From: CANJDH01 sp964443245
GTDB taxonomy: Bacteria; Pseudomonadota; Gammaproteobacteria; Burkholderiales; JAEUOS01
Length of the DNA stretch: 6,398 nucleotides
NCBI GenBank assembly: GCA_964443245.1
Contig: CAYUEG010000173.1
Location: 1 to 6,398, forward strand
Direction: 5' to 3'
The first letter of the stretch is position 1; each line of letters begins with the position of its first letter. Under the pieces are notes generated by a model. The model saw nothing but the letters and a program-made list of their open reading frames with translations, did not search any database and was not told the origin of the DNA. Both the position numbers and the translations under genes were made by a program. This document shows, in pieces, positions 1 through 4,986 of the stretch.

Positions 1-9
1 GGCCTGAGA

Positions 10-35
10 GCCGCTCCCACCAACGGTTCCAGGCC
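10..35 (-). repeat. REP-like repeat copy A, downstream of the enolase-superfamily gene
   Basis: Read on the minus strand, these 26 bases match positions 3752-3777 of the plus strand at 24 of 26 positions; the shared 3' part is TTGGTGGGAGCGGC. The copy starts 9 bases past the TAG stop of the gene at 45-1190. The flanks GGCCTG (1-6) and CAGGCC (30-35) are reverse complements and could close a stem around most of the element. No T-run follows inside the window, so it is not an obvious intrinsic terminator. The GTGGGAGCGG core resembles REP-type intergenic repeats of other GC-rich proteobacteria; that resemblance is from memory. Confidence 0.7.
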
Positions 36-44
36 GATATCCGT

Positions 45-1190
45 CTAGACCCGGTACTTCTCCAGCACGGCGCGATCGATCGTCACGCCCAGCCCCGGGC
101 CGGAGGGAATCGGCACCCAGCCCTCCTTCTGGACGATCGGCTCGGTAATCAGGAACTGGCGGAACGGATGCGACGAGCGGTCGTATTCAAACACCGGCTC
201 CTGCGCAAACAGCGAGTGGTGTGCCACCGGCAATGCCGCCATCACCTGCAGCGAAGCGGCCTGGGCGATCGCCGAGCCCCACACATGCGGGTTGACCGCC
301 ACGCCGTGTGACTGCGCCAGTGCCGCGATATGGCGCGCTGCCGTGATGCCACCGCACGAGCCCAGGTCAGGCTGGGCGATATCGACGCCGCCCGCCGCAA
401 ACAGCTCGCGGTAGCCAAACAAGGTGTGTTCGTTCTCGCCGCCCGCGATGGGCATGGTGAGTTTCTCGCGCATTTCGGCGTAGCCGCGCACATCTTCCGG
501 CACCACCGGCTCTTCGTACCAGCGCAGCTTGTAATCGGCCAGCGCGCGGCCCAGTTGCAGCGCCTCGGCGCGGCCGTAGGCGTGGTTGGTGTCGATCATC
601 AGGGTGATGTTGCGCCCCGCAATAGCCTTGCGGATCGCCTCCATGCAGGCGATGTCATCGTCCACCCCGTAGCCCAGTTTCACCTTCATCAGGCGGAAGC
701 CGGCCTCGTGGTGACGGATCGCCTCTTCGGCGAGGCGCGCGGCTTCGCCCTGCCCCTTGATGCGGTAAAAGCCCGTCGCATAAGGCTCTACCCGGGTGCG
801 GAACGCGCCACCCATCAGCTGGTAAATCGGCACGTTGTGGCTGCGCGCGGCGATGTCCCAGAGCGCAATGTCGATGGCGCTGATTGCCGCTACCACCGAG
901 CCCTTGCGGCCGTAGTCGCGCGTGGCGTGATACATGCGGTGCCACAGCACTTCGGTGTTGCGCGGGTCGGCACCAAGGATGATCGGCTTCAACGCATATT
1001 CGATGGCGGCCGCGGCAATCTCGGGCGGCTCCAGCCCCTGCGCAAACGCCTCACCCCAGCCGGTGATGCCTGCGTCGGTCGACACTTCCACCAGCGTGGC
1101 GCTGCGCTGCTTTACCCAGCCTTGCGAAAACGCGAACGGCTCGGCCAACGGGCTCTTGAGCACATGAACGCGGATATCTGTGACCTTCAT
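45..1190 (-). CDS. Mandelate racemase/muconate lactonizing enzyme family protein (enolase superfamily; probable acid-sugar dehydratase or racemase)
   Basis: This 381-residue cytosolic enzyme has the normal length for the enolase superfamily. Residues 1-120 form the capping domain and the rest a (beta/alpha)8 barrel. Visible active-site elements are the KxK motif (K169, K171), Mg2+ ligands D200 (in IDTN), E226 (in WYEEP) and E252 (in GGENE), and a probable D275-H302 dyad (in QPD and NPHVWG). Each lies exactly five residues after the mandelate racemase positions as I recall them (K164/K166, D195, E221, E247, D270, H297), which argues for the mandelate racemase subgroup. The family abstracts the proton alpha to a carboxylate, giving racemisation or dehydration. 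The substrate cannot be read from sequence. The start is supported by AGGGGAG (1194-1200) three bases upstream of the ATG. The gene is second in an operon, 33 bp after the amidohydrolase gene. Confidence 0.93.
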   Translation of the reverse strand: MKVTDIRVHVLKSPLAEPFAFSQGWVKQRSATLVEVSTDAGITGWGEAFAQGLEPPEIAAAAIEYALKPIILGADPRNTEVLWHRMYHATRDYGRKGSVVAAISAIDIALWDIAARSHNVPIYQLMGGAFRTRVEPYATGFYRIKGQGEAARLAEEAIRHHEAGFRLMKVKLGYGVDDDIACMEAIRKAIAGRNITLMIDTNHAYGRAEALQLGRALADYKLRWYEEPVVPEDVRGYAEMREKLTMPIAGGENEHTLFGYRELFAAGGVDIAQPDLGSCGGITAARHIAALAQSHGVAVNPHVWGSAIAQAASLQVMAALPVAHHSLFAQEPVFEYDRSSHPFRQFLITEPIVQKEGWVPIPSGPGLGVTIDRAVLEKYRV

Positions 1191-1223
1191 GTGCTCCCCT
1201 GCTGGTTTTCTTGTGATGAGCTC

Positions 1224-2951
1224 TTAGTGCGGCGCCACGCTGCTGCGTACCAGCCGGCCCGGCAAGGCACCGGTGGCCTTGCCTTTCTCCATCACGAGTT
1301 CACCGGAAACGAAGGTGGCCTCGTAACCGTTGGCCGTCTGCACCAGGCGGCGGCCGCCGGCGGGCAGGTCGTAAATCATCTGCGGTGCGTTGGCGCGCAG
1401 GTGCGCAAAGTCGATCAGGTTGATGTCGGCCTTCATGCCGGGCACGAGCGCGCCACGGTCATGCAGCCCGACGCCGCGCGCATTGCGCAGGGTTTGCGCG
1501 TGTACCAGGAATTCGAGCGGCAGCTTCTCGCCACGTGAACGGTCGCGCGCCCAGTGGCTGATCAGATAGGTCGGGTAGCTCGCATCGCAGATATAGCCGC
1601 AGTGTGCCCCGGCATCGCCCAGCCCCAGCAGCGCAGCAGGGTGCGTCAGCATCTCGCGCACCACGTTGAGGTTGTTCTCGGTGTAGTTGTAGAGCGGGAA
1701 GTAGAACTTGCGCTTGCCGCCGTCTTCCAGCATCAGGTCGTATGCCACTTCTTCCGGGGTGCGGCCGGTGGCTTCGGCAATGCCGGCCACGCTGTCTTCA
1801 TGGCGCGGCTCGTAATCGGCCGTTTCGCCCTTGAGCGGGTAGAGCTTGTGAAAGTCGCGCGTGATGCTGGCGAGGCGCCAGTTCTCCGGCGGCGTGGCCG
1901 ATTCCCGGATGATGCGTGCGCGCAGCGCCGGGTCTTGCAGGCGTTTGACCCGCTCGGCCAGCGGCAGCTGCGCAATCTCGGTGTAGCCGGGCGTCAGGAA
2001 AAACGGCTGCATCGAGCATTCGAGGCCGTGGATCATGCCGATCGGCCGGCACGATACCTGCGCCTTGATGTCCAGGCCCAGACCGCGCGCGGCATCCACC
2101 CGCTGCATCACGGCACGCCATTTGTCGGGCATGTGGTCACGCTGCAGGAGCGTGAACGAGAGCGGCCGGCCGCTCAGGCGCGCGCACTCACGCAGAATGT
2201 TGAATTCGCTGTCGATGTCCTCGAAATCGGAAATCATCTGCAGCACGCCCTTGCCGGTTTCCCCCACGGCCTTGGCAATGCTGGTGAGCTCGCGCTCGGC
2301 CACGCCAAAGGTGGGCGCCTGTTCGCCGCGCGAGGTCTTGTGCACAAAGGTGCGCGAGGTGGAAAAGCCCAGCGCCCCGGCGGCAATCGCTTCCTTGGCC
2401 ACGGCCGCCATCTGGCGCATGTCGTCTTCGCTCGCTTCTTCCCGCTTCGCGCCGCGCTCACCCATCACGAACACGCGAATCGCGGCATGCGGAATCTGCG
2501 CGCCCAGGTCCATGATGCGCGGTGTCTTGTCGACCGCATCCAGATATTGCGGAAAGCTCTCCCACTCCCACTTCACGCCTTCGTGCAGCACGGCACCGGG
2601 AATGTCTTCCACGCCTTCCATGAGCTCGATCATCCACTCGCGCTGCGCCTCGCGCGAGGGCGCAAAGCCTACGCCGCAATTGCCCATGATGGCGGTGGTC
2701 ACGCCGTGCCAGGAAGAGGGCGTCATGTACGGGTCCCAGCTGGCCTGGCCGTCGTAATGGGTGTGAATATCCACCCAGCCCGGCGCCACCATCAGGCCGC
2801 TGGCGTCCACCGTGCGCCTGGCACTGGTGGTTTCGTTACTCAGGTTGCCGACGGCGACGATCTTGCCGTCTTTCACGGCCACATCGCCGGTGGTGGCGGC
2901 AGCACCCGTGCCATCAACGATGGTGCCGCCCTTGATCAACAGATCGTGCAT
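1224..2951 (-). CDS. Amidohydrolase family 3 protein, D-aminoacylase-like (N-acyl-D-amino-acid deacylase family)
   Basis: The 575-residue product belongs to the metal-dependent amidohydrolase superfamily, whose D-aminoacylase branch removes acyl groups from N-acyl-D-amino acids. The N-terminal strand region (DLLIKGGTIVDG, residues 3-14) and C-terminal PGMKADI (504-510) form the small beta domain; the barrel lies between. Visible motifs are PGWVDIHTHYD (57-67) with HxH at H63/H65, GNCGVGFAP (90-98) with C92, GALGFSTSR (192-200) and the late aspartate D446 in LGDAGAH. The two later histidine ligands of classical D-aminoacylases seem absent: QMISDF (238-243) and SFTLLQR (265-271) occupy those places in a by-eye alignment. 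Activity on N-acyl-D-amino acids is therefore uncertain. No signal peptide is visible. The ATG at 2951 is preferred over an in-frame ATG at 3029 because it has an AAGGA ribosome site and begins at the conserved domain. It is the first gene of an operon with the enolase-family enzyme. Confidence 0.92.
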   Translation of the reverse strand: MHDLLIKGGTIVDGTGAAATTGDVAVKDGKIVAVGNLSNETTSARRTVDASGLMVAPGWVDIHTHYDGQASWDPYMTPSSWHGVTTAIMGNCGVGFAPSREAQREWMIELMEGVEDIPGAVLHEGVKWEWESFPQYLDAVDKTPRIMDLGAQIPHAAIRVFVMGERGAKREEASEDDMRQMAAVAKEAIAAGALGFSTSRTFVHKTSRGEQAPTFGVAERELTSIAKAVGETGKGVLQMISDFEDIDSEFNILRECARLSGRPLSFTLLQRDHMPDKWRAVMQRVDAARGLGLDIKAQVSCRPIGMIHGLECSMQPFFLTPGYTEIAQLPLAERVKRLQDPALRARIIRESATPPENWRLASITRDFHKLYPLKGETADYEPRHEDSVAGIAEATGRTPEEVAYDLMLEDGGKRKFYFPLYNYTENNLNVVREMLTHPAALLGLGDAGAHCGYICDASYPTYLISHWARDRSRGEKLPLEFLVHAQTLRNARGVGLHDRGALVPGMKADINLIDFAHLRANAPQMIYDLPAGGRRLVQTANGYEATFVSGELVMEKGKATGALPGRLVRSSVAPH

Positions 2952-2959
2952 TTGGAGAA

Positions 2960-2964
2960 TCCTT
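2960..2964 (-). promoter_or_regulatory. Ribosome binding site fixing the amidohydrolase start
   Basis: AAGGA on the minus strand lies 8 bases before the ATG at 2951. It selects this start over the upstream in-frame ATG at 3029, which would add 26 residues unlike the family N-terminus. Confidence 0.75.
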
Positions 2965-2967
2965 GAT

Positions 2968-2981
2968 TTATCTCGCGATAA
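2968..2981. promoter_or_regulatory. Candidate operator palindrome in the amidohydrolase leader
   Basis: TTATCTCGCGATAA is a near-perfect palindrome: five-base arms TTATC/GATAA around TCGC, 12 of 14 positions symmetric. It lies just upstream of the ribosome site and at the expected transcription start of the minus-strand operon, abutting a TATACT -10-like box. Such placement suits a repressor of the operon. The regulator is unknown and not encoded in the window. Confidence 0.4.
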
Positions 2982-2986
2982 GTATA
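2981..2986 (-). promoter_or_regulatory. Possible -10 box of the amidohydrolase operon
   Basis: TATACT on the minus strand lies 29 bases before the ATG at 2951 and would start transcription near 2974. No convincing -35 hexamer stands 16-19 bases upstream, so the promoter would be weak or activator-dependent. The call rests on the -10 match alone. Confidence 0.35.
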
Positions 2987-3011
2987 GCGATGGTGCGTTG
3001 CGGCGAGGCAG

Positions 3012-3030
3012 ATTGCCAACTTGACGCAAT
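3012..3030. repeat. Short inverted repeat ATTGC-N9-GCAAT in the divergent control region
   Basis: Perfect five-base arms at 3012-3016 and 3026-3030 are separated by nine bases. The element overlaps the -35 hexamer of the toxin promoter and sits upstream of the minus-strand operon, so it could bind a regulator of either. Arms this short can occur by chance. Confidence 0.25.
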
Positions 3031-3050
3031 GACTACAAGTTATCTATAGC
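3021..3050 (+). promoter_or_regulatory. Likely promoter of the toxin-antitoxin operon
   Basis: TTGACG (-35, 3021-3026) is followed after 18 bases by TATAGC (-10, 3045-3050). Transcription would start near 3057 and give a leader of about 14 bases before the toxin ATG. The -10 overlaps the left arm of the 19-bp palindrome, as expected for autorepression. A better -10 match (TATAAT, 3060-3065) lies downstream but has no good -35. Confidence 0.5.
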
Positions 3051-3063
3051 ACTAAGTGCTATA
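3045..3063. promoter_or_regulatory. 19-bp palindromic operator of the toxin-antitoxin operon
   Basis: TATAGCACTAAGTGCTATA is a perfect inverted repeat: nine-base arms around one central A at 3054. It ends 7 bases before the toxin start and overlaps both candidate -10 boxes. Antitoxins with an XRE-type HTH usually dimerise and repress their own operon from such sites, so the protein at 3438-3758 is the expected ligand. The symmetry is seen directly; binding is inferred. Confidence 0.75.
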
Positions 3064-3065
3064 AT
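3060..3065 (+). promoter_or_regulatory. Alternative -10 box TATAAT next to the toxin ATG
   Basis: This is a consensus -10 hexamer only five bases before the ATG at 3071. If used, transcription would begin at about 3071-3073, on or just past the start codon, giving an essentially leaderless toxin mRNA. No recognisable -35 lies 16-18 bases upstream, so it may be fortuitous, since its first four bases come from the operator arm. Confidence 0.3.
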
Positions 3066-3070
3066 TAAGC

Positions 3071-3445
3071 ATGGTCGGCGCATTCAAACTTTCCACCTTT
3101 TCGCGCTGGGCGAAGAAGAGCAAGCTCGATGATGCGGCTCTGGCCCAGGCTGTTGCAGAAATGGAAAGTGGTTTGATCGACGCCCAGCTCGGCGGAGGGC
3201 TTGTAAAGAAGCGCATTGCCATCGGCAGTTCCGGAAAACGGGGTGGCGCACGCGTAATTGTTGCTACCAATTTCGGTGGCCGCTGGCTTTTTCTGTACGG
3301 CTTTGAAAAGAACGAACGCGACAACATTGATTCACGCGAGCTGAAGGCCTTGCAAATCACCGGCGCAGCATTGCTCAAGATGACAGACGGCGCCATCAAG
3401 AAGGCTATTTCACTCAACTACATCGAGGAAATCCATCATGACTGA
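3071..3445 (+). CDS. RelE/ParE-superfamily toxin (RelE-like, formerly DUF1044) of a type II toxin-antitoxin module
   Basis: The 124-residue basic protein has the length and signature of the RelE-like PF06296 family: FSRWAKKSKL (10-19), a GGGLVKKRIA strand region (41-50), GKRGGARVIVATN (55-67) and LYGFEKNERDNI (75-86). Related RelE/HigB toxins cut mRNA on the ribosome; here that is inferred from family, and the conserved K56, R57, R61, K80 and R83 are plausible RNA-contacting residues. The ATG at 3071 fits the family N-terminus, although no real Shine-Dalgarno precedes it (only a short AAG), suggesting weak or leaderless initiation. The stop overlaps the antitoxin start by 8 bases, so the pair is co-transcribed and probably translationally coupled. 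Toxin-first order resembles HigBA modules. The reading frame looks intact. Confidence 0.9.
   Translation: MVGAFKLSTFSRWAKKSKLDDAALAQAVAEMESGLIDAQLGGGLVKKRIAIGSSGKRGGARVIVATNFGGRWLFLYGFEKNERDNIDSRELKALQITGAALLKMTDGAIKKAISLNYIEEIHHD
3425..3429 (+). promoter_or_regulatory. Ribosome binding site of the antitoxin, inside the toxin gene
   Basis: GAGGA lies 8 bases before the ATG at 3438. It is much stronger than anything before the toxin ATG, which would favour antitoxin over toxin synthesis from the shared mRNA. Confidence 0.65.
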
Positions 3446-3758
3446 ACGCAAAACCAAAAGCCGCATCCTCACCGAGATGCACACAACCCTGCTCGGCCTC
3501 GATAGCGAAGGCCTGATTGACAAGCGTCACATGCGCGAACTGGAGGCGCTGATTCAATCGGAGGTCAAGCCGCTCAAAAGCACGCAGATCAAGTCAATGC
3601 GCGAAGGCTTGCGCCTGAGTCAGGCAGTGTTTGCTTCACTGCTCAATACCAGCGTATCGACCGTGCAGAAATGGGAAGCCGGCCAGAAATCTCCCAGCGG
3701 GCCTTCACTCAAATTGCTCAATCTGGTCAAAGCCCGCGGCCTCGAAGCACTGGCCTGA
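3438..3758 (+). CDS. HTH (XRE-family) antitoxin of the type II toxin-antitoxin module
   Basis: The 106-residue protein carries a C-terminal helix-turn-helix at about residues 50-98. SQAVFASLLNTS (61-72) forms the first helices and VSTVQKWEAG (73-82) the recognition helix with the typical WExG ending. The N-terminal 45 residues are charged and probably helical, suitable for dimerisation or for binding the toxin. By family it neutralises the toxin encoded just upstream and represses the operon, most likely at the 19-bp palindrome at 3045-3063. Its ATG lies inside the last codons of the toxin gene. The TGA stop lies within a repeat element beginning at 3752, so the last two residues may be set by that repeat. 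A stand-alone regulator is less likely given the overlap with the toxin gene. Confidence 0.9.
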   Translation: MTERKTKSRILTEMHTTLLGLDSEGLIDKRHMRELEALIQSEVKPLKSTQIKSMREGLRLSQAVFASLLNTSVSTVQKWEAGQKSPSGPSLKLLNLVKARGLEALA

Positions 3759-3777
3759 AACCCTTGGTGGGAGCGGC
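3752..3777 (+). repeat. REP-like repeat copy B, overlapping the antitoxin stop codon
   Basis: Twenty-six bases match the minus-strand copy at 10-35 with two mismatches (repeat positions 7 and 12). The copy starts in the penultimate codon region of the antitoxin gene and contains its TGA at 3756-3758. Its last 11 bases are the left arm of the hairpin at 3767-3808. The two copies are inverted relative to each other, and each lies at the 3' end of a gene. Confidence 0.7.
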
Positions 3778-3808
3778 CTTGGCAGGAGCTCCGCCAGCCG
3801 CATCCCAC
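3767..3808. repeat. Long palindromic hairpin between convergent genes (REP-like)
   Basis: GTGGGAGCGGC (3767-3777) pairs with GCCGC-A-TCCCAC (3797-3808) in an 11-bp stem with one bulged A. A second stem, TGGC (3780-3783) with GCCA (3793-3796), closes a loop containing the self-complementary GGAGCTCC (3785-3792). It fills most of the 74-bp gap between the antitoxin and Bug genes. A bidirectional role in transcription termination or mRNA 3'-end protection is possible, but neither side has a T-run, so a REP-type element fits better than a classical terminator. Confidence 0.65.
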
Positions 3809-3832
3809 TCTGGTGGCGCCCTCAACCGCCGC

Positions 3833-4834
3833 TTACTTGTCCGTCCAGGGCAATTCTTTCCAGAGCGCGCGGAAGCGCACGTCATCCGACTTCAGTTCCG
3901 CCTCATAGGCGGCCGGCCCGAGGTAACGCACGGGTGCAAAGGCGCGCTCGGCCGAGGCCTTGAATTCCGGGTCTGCCGCCGCGCGCTCGATGGCCCGCAC
4001 CAGGCGCTCACGAATCGCCGCAGGCAGGCCCTTCGGCCCGACGATGCCACGCAGGGAAGCCATTTCGAACGCAAAGCCCTGCTCACGGAAGGTCGGCCAA
4101 TCCGGCGCCATCGACATGCGCTGGGCCGTCATCTGGCCCAGGCAGCGCAGCGGCGAACCGCCCTTCAGGTATTGCAGTGCCTCGCCCACGTTGATCGCCG
4201 CCACTTCGATGTGCTTGCCGATGATGGCGGTGCGCGTATCGGCGCTGCCCTTGAACGGCACGTGCGTCATCTTCACGCCGGCGGTCTTCTCGAAGAACAT
4301 CATGGCGAGGTGGTCGTCCGACCCCACGCCGGTGGAACCCACCGTCACCTTGCCGGGGTTGGCCTTGGCAAACCGGGCAATGTCAGCCAGCGATTTGTAC
4401 TGGCTATCGTTATGCACGCAGAAGGTGCCGGGGTCATCCACGATGTTGCCGAGCAGATCGTAGCTCTGCCAGTTCCACGGCACGCTGCGCTCGATGGGGA
4501 TCGACACCACCGGAGGCGTATTCACAAACCCGATGGTGTAGCCGTCGGGTTGTGCCGCTGCGATGGCTCCAAAGCCGATGCCCCCGCCCGCACCGGGGCG
4601 ATTGAGCACGTTGATGCGTGCGCCGTCACCGAGATACTTCTCGATGAAGGGAATGATGTTGCGCGCGATGATGTCCGTGCCGCCACCCGGGGCGTAGGCA
4701 ATGATCATGTTGATCGGCTGGTCGCTCGGCCAGGCGGCCGATGCGGCGCCGGGCAGGGCGGCCGTGGCGATGCCGGCGGCGAGGGCGAGGCTGCGCAGGG
4801 ATTGTTGCCAGAGCGTCTTTGCGCTGATGGTCAT
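3833..4834 (-). CDS. Bug-type periplasmic substrate-binding protein (TctC family, tripartite tricarboxylate transporter receptor)
   Basis: The 333-residue product has a Sec signal peptide: positive residues K6 and R14, a hydrophobic stretch at 15-27 and a probable cleavage after AASA (residue 33). The mature protein opens with WPSDQPINM and shows Bug landmarks: APGGGTD (48-54), NRPGAGGGIG (78-87), PDGYT (96-100) and HVPFKG (191-196). Such proteins bind carboxylates or other small organic solutes in the periplasm. The TctA/TctB membrane partners are absent here, as is usual for the many orphan Bug genes of Burkholderiales; ligand identity cannot be inferred. The ATG at 4834 has CGGAGA upstream and starts the signal peptide; an in-frame ATG at 4981 would bury the signal peptide behind 49 residues. 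It shares a strand with the amidohydrolase/enolase operon, from which the toxin-antitoxin module separates it. Confidence 0.94.
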   Translation of the reverse strand: MTISAKTLWQQSLRSLALAAGIATAALPGAASAAWPSDQPINMIIAYAPGGGTDIIARNIIPFIEKYLGDGARINVLNRPGAGGGIGFGAIAAAQPDGYTIGFVNTPPVVSIPIERSVPWNWQSYDLLGNIVDDPGTFCVHNDSQYKSLADIARFAKANPGKVTVGSTGVGSDDHLAMMFFEKTAGVKMTHVPFKGSADTRTAIIGKHIEVAAINVGEALQYLKGGSPLRCLGQMTAQRMSMAPDWPTFREQGFAFEMASLRGIVGPKGLPAAIRERLVRAIERAAADPEFKASAERAFAPVRYLGPAAYEAELKSDDVRFRALWKELPWTDK

Positions 4835-4840
4835 GTTTTG

Positions 4841-4846
4841 TCTCCG
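4841..4846 (-). promoter_or_regulatory. Ribosome binding site fixing the Bug protein start
   Basis: CGGAGA on the minus strand lies six bases before the ATG at 4834. It agrees with the signal peptide position and argues against the upstream ATG at 4981. Confidence 0.7.
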
Positions 4847-4867
4847 TCGTTGTGAACAGGCAGAAGC

Positions 4868-4873
4868 AGTATA
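4868..4873 (-). promoter_or_regulatory. Possible -10 box of the Bug gene
   Basis: TATACT on the minus strand lies 33 bases before the ATG at 4834. A TTTACA hexamer (4898-4903, minus strand) is 24 bases further up, too far for a standard -35, so the promoter is only partly supported. The same -10 hexamer precedes the amidohydrolase gene. Confidence 0.3.
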
Positions 4874-4986
4874 ACGGCGGTAGTGGCGCCTTGCCTGTGT
4901 AAAGAATCGTTGCGCCGCTTGAACGGCGGGTAACTCGGGCGCACCTGGGCCACTCTCCTGACAACCAAGCAATCCCCACATCCAAT

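Noticed and set aside
330..1538. 402-codon plus-strand open frame across the enolase and amidohydrolase genes
   Set aside because: It runs antisense across two real genes and the gap between them, with no family motif in its product.
1554..2966. 470-codon open frame on the plus strand opposite the amidohydrolase gene
   Set aside because: It is a shadow of GC-rich codon use in the real gene: low-complexity Arg/Ala/His-rich product, no recognisable domain, and antisense to a clear conserved enzyme.
2952..3029. 26-residue N-terminal extension of the amidohydrolase
   Set aside because: The ATG at 3029 lacks a good ribosome site, and the extension crosses the candidate -10 and operator; the family begins at the strand just after the ATG at 2951.
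3052..3417. 121-codon minus-strand open frame opposite the toxin gene
   Set aside because: Serine/proline-rich shadow translation of the toxin gene with no ribosome site or domain.
3671..4855. 394-codon plus-strand open frame opposite the Bug gene
   Set aside because: It overlaps the antitoxin out of frame and is antisense to a complete Bug protein with signal peptide; its own product matches nothing I recognise.
4835..4981. 49-residue N-terminal extension of the Bug protein
   Set aside because: It would put the signal peptide internally, and the CGGAGA site clearly serves the ATG at 4834.
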